Below are positions 23,685-32,683 of a DNA stretch of 38,206 nt, piece after piece (within the stretch, counting starts at the first letter, position 1; each line of letters begins with the position of its first letter). The position numbers and the translations under genes were made by a program. Where the stretch lies: contig CAYRIY010000027.1 in the NCBI GenBank assembly GCA_964424335.1, positions 1-38,206 of the forward strand. Direction: 5' to 3'. The notes under the pieces were generated by a model. The model did not search any database. It worked only from the letters and a program-made list of their open reading frames with translations, and was not told where the DNA came from. This stretch comes from CAYRIY01 sp964424335 (GTDB taxonomy: Bacteria; Bacillota; Limnochordia; DTU080; RSA5).

Positions 23685-25595
23685 ATGTGCGGCATTGTCG
23701 GTTACATTGGCAAAGAGGGCGCTACGAGCGTCCTCATCGACGGATTGTCCCGGCTCGAATACCGGGGATACGATTCGGCGGGCGTTGCGCTTCAAAACGG
23801 AAACGGAATTCACATCATCAAGCGAGCCGGGCGCATTCGAGCGCTCGAGGAGGCGCTCAAGCGGGCATACCTTCCGGGGCATGCGGGCATCGCCCATACC
23901 CGCTGGGCGACGCATGGGGGGCCGACCGATCAAAACGCCCATCCCCACTTGGATTGCACCGGGCGGATAAGCGTCGTGCACAACGGCATCATCGAAAACT
24001 ACCGGGAGCTGAGGTCTCGGCTGATCTCGGCCGGTCACACGTTTCGGTCGGAGACGGACAGCGAGGTGATTGCGCACCTGATCGAAGAGGCCTACGCTCG
24101 CCTAGGCTTGCCCGAAGTCGCCGTGCGCGAGGCGCTTGCGGACGTGAAAGGGTCGTATGCGATCGCAGCGCTCTTCGCCGACGCTCCGGACATCCTCATT
24201 GCCACGCGCAAAGAGAGCCCGCTCGTGATCGGCCTTGGCGCGGGCGAAAACTACGTGGCGTCCGATGTGCCGGCGATCGTTCACCGCACGCGCGACGTCG
24301 TGATCCTGGACGACGGGGAGCTCGCCGTGGTGCGACACGATCAAGTGGCGCTGAGTGGTCGAGACGGCCGCCCAATCGAAGAGCGTGTCGTCCGCGTCGA
24401 CTGGAACCCGGAGGCCGCCGAGAAAGGCGGATACGCTCACTTCATGATCAAGGAGATCCACGAGCAGCCCGAGGCGGTTTCCCGGGCGCTCGCAGGGCGC
24501 ATTGTGACGCAGGCCGACGGGGCATGCGGCGGGGCGCGTGGTGCGGCGTTCGTCGGGGCGAGTGGCGGAGCGTGCGAAGACGTGGTGGACCTGTCGTCGA
24601 TCGGTTGGACGGATGATGCGATTCGGCGCTTTAACCAGGTGCACGTCGTCGCCTGCGGAACCGCCTACCATGCCGGCCTCGTCGGCAAGCGCATGATCGA
24701 GCAGGCGACCGACCTTGCGGTCATGGCAGAGATCGCCTCCGAGTACCGCTACGCTGAGCCACGAACGGACGACCGGACGCTCGTCATAACAATCAGCCAG
24801 TCGGGCGAGACCGCCGACACCTTGGCCGCCATGCGCGAGGCCAAGAGCAGGGGCGCTCACGTCCTGGCCGTCACCAACGTCGTCGGCAGTTCGGTGGCGA
24901 GGGAGGCCGACTGGGCGCTCTACACTCAAGCCGGGCCGGAGATCGCCGTCGCGTCCACCAAGGCGTACTTGACGCAGCTTGTGTGTCTCGCGCTCGTGTC
25001 GCTTCACCTTGGGCGAGCGCGAGGCGAGATCGAATCAGCAAAGGCAGGACGGCTCGTGTCTGCGCTGAAAGCGCTGCCCCACCAAGTCAAGCGAGTAATC
25101 GAGGAGATCGAGCCGAAGGCACGGGCTTTGGCGACTTCCTGGGAAGGCGTGCGCGACGCCTTTTACATTGGGCGTTCGACCGACTACGCGGTCGCAATGG
25201 AAGGCCAGCTCAAGCTAAAGGAAATCGCCTACGTCCACGCCGAAGCGCTCGCGGCCGGCGAGTTGAAGCACGGGACGCTCGCACTGATCGAACCCGGCGT
25301 GCCCGTCATCGCCCTCGTGACGCAAAACCGGCTCTTTGAGAAGAGCGTGAGCAACCTGAAAGAGGTGGCTGCTCGAGGCGGCAGGATCACCGCGCTCGCG
25401 ATGGAAAGCTGCCCGGACCGGGCGAGCCTCGAGGACGCGGCCTCGGACGTCTGGTATCTGCCTGCGACCGAAGAGGAACTCGCGCCCGTTCTGGCGGCTG
25501 CGCCCCTGCAGCTCATCGCTTACTACTGTGCGTTGCATCGCGGATGCGACGTCGACAAGCCCCGCAACCTCGCGAAGGCCGTAACGGTAGAATAG
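23685..25595 (+). CDS. glmS: Glutamine-fructose-6-phosphate aminotransferase (isomerising)
   Basis: Makes glucosamine 6-phosphate from fructose 6-phosphate and glutamine, the first step to UDP-GlcNAc for the cell wall. The nucleophilic Cys follows the initiator Met (MCGIVGYIG), and the glutaminase domain continues with GIAHTRWATHG and SVVHNGIIENY. Two SIS domains follow (CGTAYHAG, ISQSGETADTL, ASTKAYLTQL; then GRSTDYAVAMEGQLKLKEI and the C-terminal DVDKPRNLAKAVTVE). The length of 636 residues exceeds the usual 600-610 because of a Gly/Ala-rich insert at about 275-302 between the glutaminase and isomerase halves. GAGGAGGAA precedes the ATG. Controlled by the ribozyme upstream. Confidence 0.97.
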   Translation: MCGIVGYIGKEGATSVLIDGLSRLEYRGYDSAGVALQNGNGIHIIKRAGRIRALEEALKRAYLPGHAGIAHTRWATHGGPTDQNAHPHLDCTGRISVVHNGIIENYRELRSRLISAGHTFRSETDSEVIAHLIEEAYARLGLPEVAVREALADVKGSYAIAALFADAPDILIATRKESPLVIGLGAGENYVASDVPAIVHRTRDVVILDDGELAVVRHDQVALSGRDGRPIEERVVRVDWNPEAAEKGGYAHFMIKEIHEQPEAVSRALAGRIVTQADGACGGARGAAFVGASGGACEDVVDLSSIGWTDDAIRRFNQVHVVACGTAYHAGLVGKRMIEQATDLAVMAEIASEYRYAEPRTDDRTLVITISQSGETADTLAAMREAKSRGAHVLAVTNVVGSSVAREADWALYTQAGPEIAVASTKAYLTQLVCLALVSLHLGRARGEIESAKAGRLVSALKALPHQVKRVIEEIEPKARALATSWEGVRDAFYIGRSTDYAVAMEGQLKLKEIAYVHAEALAAGELKHGTLALIEPGVPVIALVTQNRLFEKSVSNLKEVAARGGRITALAMESCPDRASLEDAASDVWYLPATEEELAPVLAAAPLQLIAYYCALHRGCDVDKPRNLAKAVTVE

Positions 25596-25599
25596 CCGC

Positions 25600-25845
25600 T
25601 CAAGCGGGGGGCGGCGGCTTGATCAGCGTCATTCCAATCGGCTCAAAGATCGCTCGCAGAGCTTTGGTCACTTGGTCGGTAGGCACGCCGTTGTTGATGG
25701 CGAGCCACAGCCCGAGTCCGGCCGCCCAGAGCACAGAGAACAGCGCGATCTCCCGGACGTTCCTCCGGTGCAAAAACCCAGGGAGCTCGGGGAGCCAAAG
25801 GAGCAAAAACCAGAGCACAATCACGACGTTCACGGGACGGACCAC
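25600..25845 (-). CDS. Small membrane protein at the end of the ger operon
   Basis: About 81 residues with two hydrophobic segments (VVIVLWFLLLWLPEL, about 8-22, and IALFSVLWAAGLGLWLAI, about 33-50) and a short proline-rich tail. The GTG used abuts the gerC stop; a GTG four codons later (25833) has a better-placed AGGTAGG site. Its place as fourth gene of the germinant-receptor operon suggests an accessory of the receptor, as some ger operons carry a small fourth gene, but no family is recognised. It ends four bases from the convergent glmS stop. Confidence 0.65.
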   Translation of the reverse strand: MVRPVNVVIVLWFLLLWLPELPGFLHRRNVREIALFSVLWAAGLGLWLAINNGVPTDQVTKALRAIFEPIGMTLIKPPPPA

Positions 25846-27165
25846 CTACCTTATCAGTTGGTTCTCTCTCAAGCTCGCGGGTCGGTTCGTCAGGCCGACC
25901 CGCTTCACCTCGACGTCGACGGAGATCTCAACCTTGAGCTGCGAGAAGACGGTGTGCCAGTCCGCCTTCACTTCCCGCCATACCTTCGGGTGGTTTCGAT
26001 GGACGTGCGCCCCAAATCCAAAGATGTCTGCTTGCAGCTCTTTTTGGGCAATGGAGAGGATTGCGCGCATCCGATCTTCGATCTGTGCTGCGATAGCGGC
26101 TTCCAGTTTTGGTATCACGGTCGGGTCGGCAAGGTCGAGCCCGGCTTGGTTGCTCATGACGTCGTCGATCGACCGTGTCTTTACCACGACGACGATCTCA
26201 CCATCCCGCACCTCAATCGCAATCTTCGATTCGGCGCGCAAAATGATCTGCGATATTTGACTCGGCTGATGCATACCGGCGCCCGGACTTTCGGGGCCGT
26301 GGCCCGGCGGTCTGTCCTGTTCGATGGGGTCGCGATCTTGCGGCGCCCCAGGAACTCGCTCCTCAGTGGTTTCCTTGGGGGGCCACGGGATGCTTGTCGT
26401 GACGGTCGCAACGTCATTGATAAGCCACGAGACGCCGCGGGCGACGTCCCTCGGCACGAATCCGACCATCCGATCGTCCCGAAAGATCGCGATCCCGGTG
26501 ATTTCAAACTCACTCCCGGTCCTTTGCGGTCCGGTGGAGTCGTCGATGTGCATGCCGGGAGATAAGGGCTCCACGCGGTCTGCGAGGCCCACGACGGGAA
26601 TAAACGGATCGATGCCGACTCCTACCAGGCTGATCGCAATATCCTTGATCGTGCGTTGCGGCACGACTCGCTGGGTTAGTAAGTTCGAGAGTGCGTTGGC
26701 GGGGAGCGATTCAAAGCTCGGATCGGCACGGAGGAGATCGGCGGCCTTGCCCCGCGCTAAGACGACGTCCATCGTGATGCGCAGTTCTCGTATCCGCGTC
26801 AAACCGTCGAATAGTGGCGCGATGCCCGCTTTGGCCAGTTCCTCGCCAAGGATGATGACGCGAATGTGCGAGGTGAAAAGCCGCCGCGGCAACTTTGCCT
26901 GTAAAAAACTGAACGCCTCGGGCAGCGTGGCTCCGACCGCTTCGATAACGTAAAACGGCGCGCTGTCGACCTTCCCCGTGCCTTGAGACGGGTTGGAGAG
27001 CTCGCCCGGAATGACGAACTGCATCGAGACGAGGAGGCGTCCATCGTCGGACAGGTCGATCGCCATCAGGTCGGCGACGGCCAACTGGTTGAGCTCAACC
27101 TTGTCGTAGCAGCCGCCGCAGGTGGCCAAAAGACCGATGAGCAGAGCGAGGACCAATCGATTCAA
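25846..27165 (-). CDS. gerC: Spore germination lipoprotein, GerC (GerAC) family
   Basis: The lipoprotein subunit of an A-B-C germinant receptor in the inner membrane of the spore. A hydrophobic N-terminus (NRLVLALLIGLLATCGGC) is followed by YDKVELNQLAVADLMAID, matching the CWDxxEL start of mature GerAC proteins. Later come QFVIPGEL, RLFTSHIRVIILGEELAKAGI, IAIFRDDRMVGFVPRD and the C-terminal RNHPKVWREVKADWHTVFSQLKVEISVDVEVKR region in blocks. The start is TTG 27165, whose last two bases belong to the gerB stop (TTGA overlap); longer upstream readings are another frame of gerB. 439 residues, somewhat longer than usual. Confidence 0.92.
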   Translation of the reverse strand: MNRLVLALLIGLLATCGGCYDKVELNQLAVADLMAIDLSDDGRLLVSMQFVIPGELSNPSQGTGKVDSAPFYVIEAVGATLPEAFSFLQAKLPRRLFTSHIRVIILGEELAKAGIAPLFDGLTRIRELRITMDVVLARGKAADLLRADPSFESLPANALSNLLTQRVVPQRTIKDIAISLVGVGIDPFIPVVGLADRVEPLSPGMHIDDSTGPQRTGSEFEITGIAIFRDDRMVGFVPRDVARGVSWLINDVATVTTSIPWPPKETTEERVPGAPQDRDPIEQDRPPGHGPESPGAGMHQPSQISQIILRAESKIAIEVRDGEIVVVVKTRSIDDVMSNQAGLDLADPTVIPKLEAAIAAQIEDRMRAILSIAQKELQADIFGFGAHVHRNHPKVWREVKADWHTVFSQLKVEISVDVEVKRVGLTNRPASLRENQLIR

Positions 27166-28259
27166 GGCCTTGAGACCCCCATTCCCCTCAACGCGGCCAC
27201 CCCGAGTACAAGCGCCGGAATGATCAGTTGAAACACCTGGGTATAGGGCGCCCAGAAGTATGTGAGCATGTGCCCGTGTTCGACCAAGTTGGCCACGTGT
27301 CCCACACTGTATGCGGCAACCAGCACAGACATGGGAAAGGCCACGGAGCGGTAGTCGGAGAGACCAAAAACTTGAGCGAAGCAGACGGTCGTGGCGTAGA
27401 GGTGGACGGCGAGCTTTAGGTTGCTGCCCCCGATCCAAAATGCGATGACGATCGGGTCGATGCGAGATAGGACGGCGCCGATGCTCGCGACTCGTGCCAT
27501 CTTAAAGACCGGCCATGTAAAGTGCCCAGTAATCGGGCCAAACGAGGCGATCGATGTCACGCTCATGACCGCGAGCAACACAACGATGGCGACAAGCGCC
27601 CAGTAACTCGACCTGATGCCGAGCTTTGGCTTCGTCAGGGACGGCAACAGTACGACGAGCAGCACGAACTGCCCGAGGAATGCCTGGGTCAAAAAGGCGG
27701 CTGTCGCCACAGGGCCCACGCCGTTTTCTAAGACAGGTTTTACCATGCTGAAATCCATCTCCGGCATCGCAAGGAGCACCACGGTCGAGACCATGATGAC
27801 AGCAAGCGGCGTAAAGAGTTCGCCGAGCCGTCCGAGGATTTCCGGGCCGTACCGCACCGCGAGGCCGGCCGCGAGGGCGCCGGGAACGATGATGACGGCC
27901 TGCGGCGTGCGCGGGAGCGACGTGGCGATCAGAAAGTCGGCAAACTCCCGAGCAATCGCGGCATCGAGGTGAAAGAAGTACCAAAGGAGCAGGATACCGG
28001 CGATCTTTCCGGGGATGGCGCCGATTACTTTGGGCGCGTACTCGATAAATGTCTCTTCCGGAAATCGACGGGCGAGCCGACCTGCGATCCAGATCACGAG
28101 CGCTGCGAGGGGCGCTGCTGCGAGCGGAGCCATCCACGCGTCCTGTTTTGCCACCGCGTACGTGATGGACGGCAGGCCCAAGATGGCGGTCGATCCGATC
28201 CCGGGGATGAGCAGCATGGCCAATTGAAACGGGGTAATCTTAGTGTCGCTTGGACGCAT
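27162..28259 (-). CDS. gerB: Spore germination permease-like protein, GerB (GerAB) family
   Basis: A 365-residue membrane protein of the amino-acid/polyamine/organocation transporter superfamily, the germinant-binding subunit of the receptor. About ten hydrophobic segments. Family features are the start KITPFQLAMLLIPGIGSTAILGLP (in two blocks), ETFIEYAPKVIGAIPGKIAG, and SRIDPIVIAFWIGGSNLKLAVHLYA. It overlaps the end of gerA by 20 bases and the start of gerC by 4, so the three are translationally coupled. The germinant cannot be predicted. Confidence 0.92.
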   Translation of the reverse strand: MRPSDTKITPFQLAMLLIPGIGSTAILGLPSITYAVAKQDAWMAPLAAAPLAALVIWIAGRLARRFPEETFIEYAPKVIGAIPGKIAGILLLWYFFHLDAAIAREFADFLIATSLPRTPQAVIIVPGALAAGLAVRYGPEILGRLGELFTPLAVIMVSTVVLLAMPEMDFSMVKPVLENGVGPVATAAFLTQAFLGQFVLLVVLLPSLTKPKLGIRSSYWALVAIVVLLAVMSVTSIASFGPITGHFTWPVFKMARVASIGAVLSRIDPIVIAFWIGGSNLKLAVHLYATTVCFAQVFGLSDYRSVAFPMSVLVAAYSVGHVANLVEHGHMLTYFWAPYTQVFQLIIPALVLGVAALRGMGVSRP

Positions 28260-29774
28260 GCCGCGAAGCCTCCGTACTGTCGTCTTGATCCTGTTGCGGC
28301 GCGAGCGGAAACCCTTGTCGCCATGTTGGTTTGCCCCCGGGCAGACGCGGCCGTGTAAACATTCTCCAGGCCGGAAGCCTTACGAGTGCGTCTTTGACGT
28401 CTCCGGGACGAAACGGGCTGATCGGCGCGAGGTACGGCTGGCCGAAGGAGCGGAGCGTGGTGAGGTGCAGGACGAGCACGAGTAGGCCCATGGCGATCCC
28501 GAACAGCCCAAAGGTGCCTGCGAGGATCAGGATCGGAAACCGGACCAGCCGGATTGCGAGGCCGAGGTTGAAGTGGGGAATCACAAACGACGAGACGCCC
28601 GTGAACGCGACGATGATGACGACCGGCGCCGATACGAGTTGGGCCTGGACCGCCGCTTCGCCGATGACGATGGCGCCGACGATGCCGATCGTTTGCCCGA
28701 CTGGGCGCGGCAGGCGAATTCCCGCCTCGCGCAGCGCCTCAAAGGTGAGCTCCATCAAGAACACTTCGGCAAACGAGGAGAATGGGACCGCTTCTCTCGC
28801 CGCCGCGATGCTGATCAGCATGGTTGCGGGCAGCATTTCGGGGTGAAAGGTCGTGGCTGCGACGTAAAAGGACGGCAACAAGACCACGAGGGAGACGAGC
28901 GTGTAACGAAGCAGGCGGATGAAGGTCGCGCCGTCCCACCGCTGGTAGTGGTCTTCCGTCGCATTCATGAGCGACCAAAGCGTGGTGGGAACGACGAGAG
29001 CAAACGGAGAGCCGTTGCTCAAGATCGCCACCCGGCCCTCGAGGAGGTCGGCTGTAACCGAATCCGGCCGCTCGGTCGTCAGGACCTGAGGGAAAACAGT
29101 GTACGGCGTATCCTCTATGAACTCTTCGAGGTAACTCGTATCGATGACGCCGTCGACTTCGATATGCTCTAACCTGCGGCGCGCCTCGGCCACGAGCGCC
29201 TCCGGTGCGATGCCCTGGATGTATGCGATCGCCACCTTGGTCTGTGTCCAGCGGCCGATCTTGAGCATCTCAAACCGGAGCAGCGGCGAGGCGATCCGGC
29301 GGCGGATCAGCGAAAGGTTCGTGTGGAGATTTTCCGTCATTCCCTCTCGGGGACCTCGGACGACAGCTTCTGTAATCGGCTCTTCCACGGCGCGCATGTC
29401 GAAACCCACGAGATTGATCATGATGGCGGCCGGGACGCCGTCGATCAGGACCGCGGCCTTGCCCTCCGCCATCCCGCCGAGGACATCCCCCATGCTCTTG
29501 CAGCGCNNNNNNNNNNNNNNNNNNNNNNNNNNNNNNNNNNNNNNNNNNNNNNNNNNNNNNNNNNNNNNNNNNNNNNNNNNNNNNNNNNNNNNNNNNNNNN
29601 NNNNNNGCCGAGCGCGATGCGGTCCAGCGCGCCCGTCTGCACCGACTCGGGGCGCTCTGCGAGGGTCTTTTTTAGCTTGCGCTCGGTTGAGCGATCGACT
29701 GCCTCCTCGATCGACGTGCTTTGATTGGAAGCCGATCGCAGCCGTGCGAGAAGTTTCACAAAGAAATTCAGCAT
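28240..29774 (-). CDS. gerA: Spore germination protein, GerA (GerAA) family, split by a gap
   Basis: Core subunit of the germinant receptor. The N-terminal piece before the gap (MLNFFVKLLARLRSA..., to ALDRIALG) starts at ATG 29774. After the gap the protein resumes with GDVLGGMAEGKAAVLIDG, EEPITEAVVRGPREGMTENL, NLSLIRRRIASPLLRFE, then the membrane domain (ATMLISIAAAREAVPFSSF, PRPVGQTIGIVGAIVIGEAAVQA) and a basic cytoplasmic tail. The two parts are in different frames as written, because the 100 N at 29507-29606 do not reflect the true length. By comparison with the family some 60-80 residues are missing, and the true gap should be 2 modulo 3. First gene of the operon, behind a sigma-G-like promoter. 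Confidence 0.9.
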
Positions 29775-29857
29775 AAAAGCATTCCATCCCAGTTGGATTT
29801 GGCCAAACGGGCATGAGTCGGCACGTGCTTGGTCACGTGCATCTACAAGGTCACTGG

Positions 29858-29886
29858 TAGTATGCAGCGGTTTGCCCATGTTATAC
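29858..29886 (-). promoter_or_regulatory. Sigma-G-type promoter of the gerA operon
   Basis: On the minus strand GTATA (29886-29882), 17 bases, then CATACTA (29864-29858). Both match the forespore sigma-G consensus (gHATr and CATWMTA) completely. Transcription would start near 29851, giving a leader of about 77 bases. This fits forespore expression of germinant receptors. Confidence 0.75.
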
Positions 29887-29941
29887 CAGGAGAATTGACG
29901 AGTGCGGACATTCACGCGGGGCGTTTTTCGGCGGGTTCGCG

Positions 29942-29970
29942 TTGACCGCTAAAATTGGATGTGCTAAAGT
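29942..29970 (+). promoter_or_regulatory. Sigma-A promoter of a candidate small RNA
   Basis: TTGACC (29942-29947), exactly 17 bases, TAAAGT (29965-29970) with a TGC extension. One of the best sigma-A-type promoters in the window. No coding frame begins behind it until 30211. Confidence 0.6.
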
Positions 29971-29976
29971 GAGAAT

Positions 29977-30170
29977 GATCCGTTTTAGGGAAAGCTCAAG
30001 GTAAGCGCTACATCAAAGGAGCAGGGACTCGTGATAGAGAGACTCAGGTTTGCACGGAAAATGGCCACCATCGTCTTCCCTGCGCCCTGCCGTTCACATT
30101 AAAACTAGCGTCGTAAGCGTTTGAGCCATCGATAGTCGCGGGCACACGGGAGACCGTGGCCTTTTTTTGT
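29977..30170 (+). ncRNA. Candidate structured small RNA (6S-like) of about 190 nt
   Basis: The region runs from the sigma-A promoter to a strong intrinsic terminator and has no open reading frame with a ribosome site. Its halves pair into a long rod: GCTCAA (29994-29999) with TTGAGC (30121-30126), CGCTA (30006-30010) with TAGCG (30106-30110), and GCAGGGA (30021-30027) with TCCCTGC (30077-30083). A large, mostly one-sided unpaired stretch is left at about 30087-30105. Length and rod-with-bubble shape resemble 6S RNA, which binds sigma-A RNA polymerase. The sequence itself gives no proof, and a leader with attenuation for the next gene is an alternative. Confidence 0.45.
30141..30168 (+). terminator. 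Strong intrinsic terminator ahead of the methyltransferase gene
   Basis: GGC-A-CACGG, a GAGA tetraloop, CCGTG-GCC, then seven T (30162-30168). It forms an eight-pair stem with one bulged A. It lies 43 bases before the methyltransferase ATG. Confidence 0.75.
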
Positions 30171-30210
30171 TTTCGTGCACTTTGGCGACGAACAAGAAAG
30201 GATGCGACCG

Positions 30211-31101
30211 ATGACAACGAAACGCTCGCGACGTAAAGGTTCCACCGTGCGCAACAAAGTTCAGCCCCCCGTCGCCGATCCGGCTACGCCCGCCGCTCCG
30301 ACCAGTTGGGACCCTGTCGCCAAATGGTACAAGAAGTGGGCGGGCGCCGAGGGCAGCGAGCACCACAAACGCCTTGCGATTCCGGCCGCGATGGACCTCC
30401 TTGGTCCTTTGAAAGGCTCCTCGGTCCTTGACATCGGCTGCGGCACGGGCGTCCTAGCAAGGCATGTCACGTCTCGAGGAGCGGCGTACGTCGGGGTGGA
30501 CGCAAGTCCAAAGCTACTCGAGTTTGCCCGGGGGCATGCCGCTCCCGGGGCCGCCTTTTATCTCGGTGACGCTTCTTCCCTTGCCTCGATACCCCAAATC
30601 AAGCCGGAGTCGTTCGACGCGGCCATCTTTATGCTCAGCATTCAGGACATGAGTCCCCTTTCTGACATTCTGAAGTCTGCGGCCTGGGCCTTAAAGCCCC
30701 GAGGGCGAATGGTCATCGTCATGACGCACCCCTGTTTTCGGGTGCCTCGCCAGAGCGGGTGGGGATGGGATGAAGGGCGCAAACTCACGTACCGGAGAGT
30801 GGATCGGTACATGACTCCACTTTCCGTGCCGGTGCGACCCGTGGCCAAGGAAGGCGCGCCTTCGGCCCTCACGAGCTTCCACAGGCCGATTCAAGACTAT
30901 GTGAACGGCCTTGCTGAGCTCGGACTGCTCATCGATCGTTTGCTTGAGATTCCGCCGGATGAAGACGTGGTGGCCAGTCGACCAAGGAAGCGACGCCGAA
31001 CCGCTCAGCGCCCGGTAAACGTGGAGATTCCAGTATTTTTGTGCCTGCGCGCCTGGAAACTGGGAGAGGCCGGCGGGCTGCCCGTGGGATCGTCGTCTTA
31101 G
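30211..31101 (+). CDS. Class I SAM-dependent methyltransferase
   Basis: 296 residues. A basic, Pro/Ala-rich tail of about 35 residues precedes the fold. WDPVAKWYKKWAGAEG, then motif I VLDIGCGTGVLARH (about 75-88), the acidic strand end YVGVDASPKLLEFA, AAFYLGDASSL and the post-motif ALKPRGRMVIVMTHPCF place it with the Methyltransf_11/25 type of small-molecule or quinone methyltransferases. A second basic stretch (RPRKRRRTAQRP) lies near the C-terminus. ATG 30211 has AGAAAGGATG six bases upstream. Its stop overlaps that of the convergent membrane-protein gene. Substrate unknown. Confidence 0.85.
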   Translation: MTTKRSRRKGSTVRNKVQPPVADPATPAAPTSWDPVAKWYKKWAGAEGSEHHKRLAIPAAMDLLGPLKGSSVLDIGCGTGVLARHVTSRGAAYVGVDASPKLLEFARGHAAPGAAFYLGDASSLASIPQIKPESFDAAIFMLSIQDMSPLSDILKSAAWALKPRGRMVIVMTHPCFRVPRQSGWGWDEGRKLTYRRVDRYMTPLSVPVRPVAKEGAPSALTSFHRPIQDYVNGLAELGLLIDRLLEIPPDEDVVASRPRKRRRTAQRPVNVEIPVFLCLRAWKLGEAGGLPVGSSS

Positions 31102-32648
31102 CCCGCGCTCTCATTTGGGGCGAGGTCGCCCAGGTCGACGGAGGTCGTGAGTAGGATGCGGCCTACGCCGTACTTGGCGGCGATTGGCCCCAATAGGCGT
31201 ATGGCCTCTACTCGGGTGAGGTCGGCGGTTACGTGGACTTCGGAGTCCACATCGCCCGGTCGAAAGTCGGCCATGTCGATACGCGCCTCGGCAAGGGCCG
31301 CGCGAAACTCGCCCGGCAGCCGCCGCTGGAGCGTGGCGCGCACCGCTCGATGCACCGCAAATCCGATCGCCCAGCCGACGACGCCGACGATGACGCCCTG
31401 TTTGAGCAGTTGCGCCTGGCCTGTCCAGAGGCTACCCTCCGTCAAGGCGTATGCAAGGCCGCCCGCGATGAGGCCGCGAAAAAAGATCACGGCAGTCCCG
31501 ACGACAAAGACGACGGCGCCGACGGCCCCGCCCGCAAGCGGAAACCAGCGAGCCGTTTGCAAGATGCGCACGGGTTTGGCCGAGTCGCCAAGGCCGGTGT
31601 AGATCGTGAGGATTCCCGACTTGGCTTTGCGACGCTCGCCGTACTCTTGCACCAAGACGCCCTCGACGCCTGGGATTCTCGTGACGAGTTCGACAAGGCG
31701 CGTCGAGCCCTTGCCGGCCGGAAAGTGATCGACATGGACGCGCCCGCTGACGTCGTCGGCTCTAATGCTGCACGGCGTTTTGACGTCGAGGTGACCGATG
31801 ATCAGCCTGCGCGTCGTGGCGCGCACGGCTCCAGGCCAGTCCTTGAGGTAGAGAAGCCGAAGCAGGCGGCTGTGGAAAAAGTGAAAGTAGATGTTTAACG
31901 CAAACCCGAGCGCCAGCCAAACCGGCGCAATGATGACGATCATGATGATGATGTCCCTGGAGTCGCTTGACTGAGGCAAGGCGCCGAGGAGCAGGAAAAA
32001 GAGCGCGCCGACCAGCGTGCCCGTCACGTGCGGGTGGAAGAACCATGCGAACTTGCCGAATGGGCTGTAGATCCTTCGGCGCATGGATTCCCTCTTGGTT
32101 ATGGCGAACATCCCGCCGTATGCGCCGAGGAAGAGATGGATCCAAAGGTCGGATATGGAAAGCGACGGACCGATGGACCCTCTAAGACTTCGCAAGAACG
32201 AGTCGGCATACCAATGGGTCGCCAGGCTGTAGAGGTACCCGCCCAAGACGACGGTGAGCCAAGGCAGGAGCAGGCCTGAGAGGATCCCCGCCAAGGCGAC
32301 GCGGTTGATCGAGCCGTACGCCACGAGGCCCTCATCGATCCAGGCGTCGATGTCGCGGTCACCTTGACGCACGATGGCCCGGTGGACGTTGATGCGGTCG
32401 TACCCGACCTGCCGCAGCCGCACACCCACGACGTGGAGGGCGAAAAAGGCTTGCGTGACCACCACGAACGAGACTACGATCAAAAGGAGCATGAGGGGGA
32501 CTTGGACGCCCGCTGAGGGCACGTACCGCTCCGGCGCCAGGGACAAGAGGAGCGTAAGAAGGCGCGGCCCCATCAAGACCGCCGCGATCGATGCGACGAT
32601 GGCGCCAAGCGGCGTCATCCTGCCAAGCAGGTGGCTTAAAAACCTCAA
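31098..32648 (-). CDS. Unrecognised multi-pass membrane protein with two small C-terminal alpha/beta domains
   Basis: About 516 residues. Some six hydrophobic segments fill the first 270 residues. A soluble part then reads CSIRADDVSGRVHVDHFPAG and LVELVTRIPGVEGVLVQEYG, followed by two or more further membrane segments (about 365-435) and a last soluble part with DVDSEVHVTADLTRVEAIR. The two soluble parts resemble BON- or HMA-like beta-alpha-beta folds by pattern only. The start is set at TTG 32648, which has GGGAGGGGG nine bases upstream. Located 35 bases after the 132-residue membrane protein, so probably one operon. I do not recognise the family. Confidence 0.7.
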   Translation of the reverse strand: MRFLSHLLGRMTPLGAIVASIAAVLMGPRLLTLLLSLAPERYVPSAGVQVPLMLLLIVVSFVVVTQAFFALHVVGVRLRQVGYDRINVHRAIVRQGDRDIDAWIDEGLVAYGSINRVALAGILSGLLLPWLTVVLGGYLYSLATHWYADSFLRSLRGSIGPSLSISDLWIHLFLGAYGGMFAITKRESMRRRIYSPFGKFAWFFHPHVTGTLVGALFFLLLGALPQSSDSRDIIIMIVIIAPVWLALGFALNIYFHFFHSRLLRLLYLKDWPGAVRATTRRLIIGHLDVKTPCSIRADDVSGRVHVDHFPAGKGSTRLVELVTRIPGVEGVLVQEYGERRKAKSGILTIYTGLGDSAKPVRILQTARWFPLAGGAVGAVVFVVGTAVIFFRGLIAGGLAYALTEGSLWTGQAQLLKQGVIVGVVGWAIGFAVHRAVRATLQRRLPGEFRAALAEARIDMADFRPGDVDSEVHVTADLTRVEAIRLLGPIAAKYGVGRILLTTSVDLGDLAPNESAG

Positions 32649-32683
32649 ACAGGTGGCCCCCTCCCGCGACGAAGCCGCGCCCG

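Noticed and set aside
29604..29814. N-terminus of gerA in the frame that stays open across the gap (from 29814)
   Set aside because: That frame gives a low-complexity basic sequence; the other frame from ATG 29774 gives a GerA-like start. The frame difference comes from the false gap length.
29976..30170. Known riboswitch classes or T-box in the leader of the methyltransferase
   Set aside because: No T-box antiterminator motif and no SAM, TPP, cobalamin, glycine, lysine or c-di-GMP signature could be matched.
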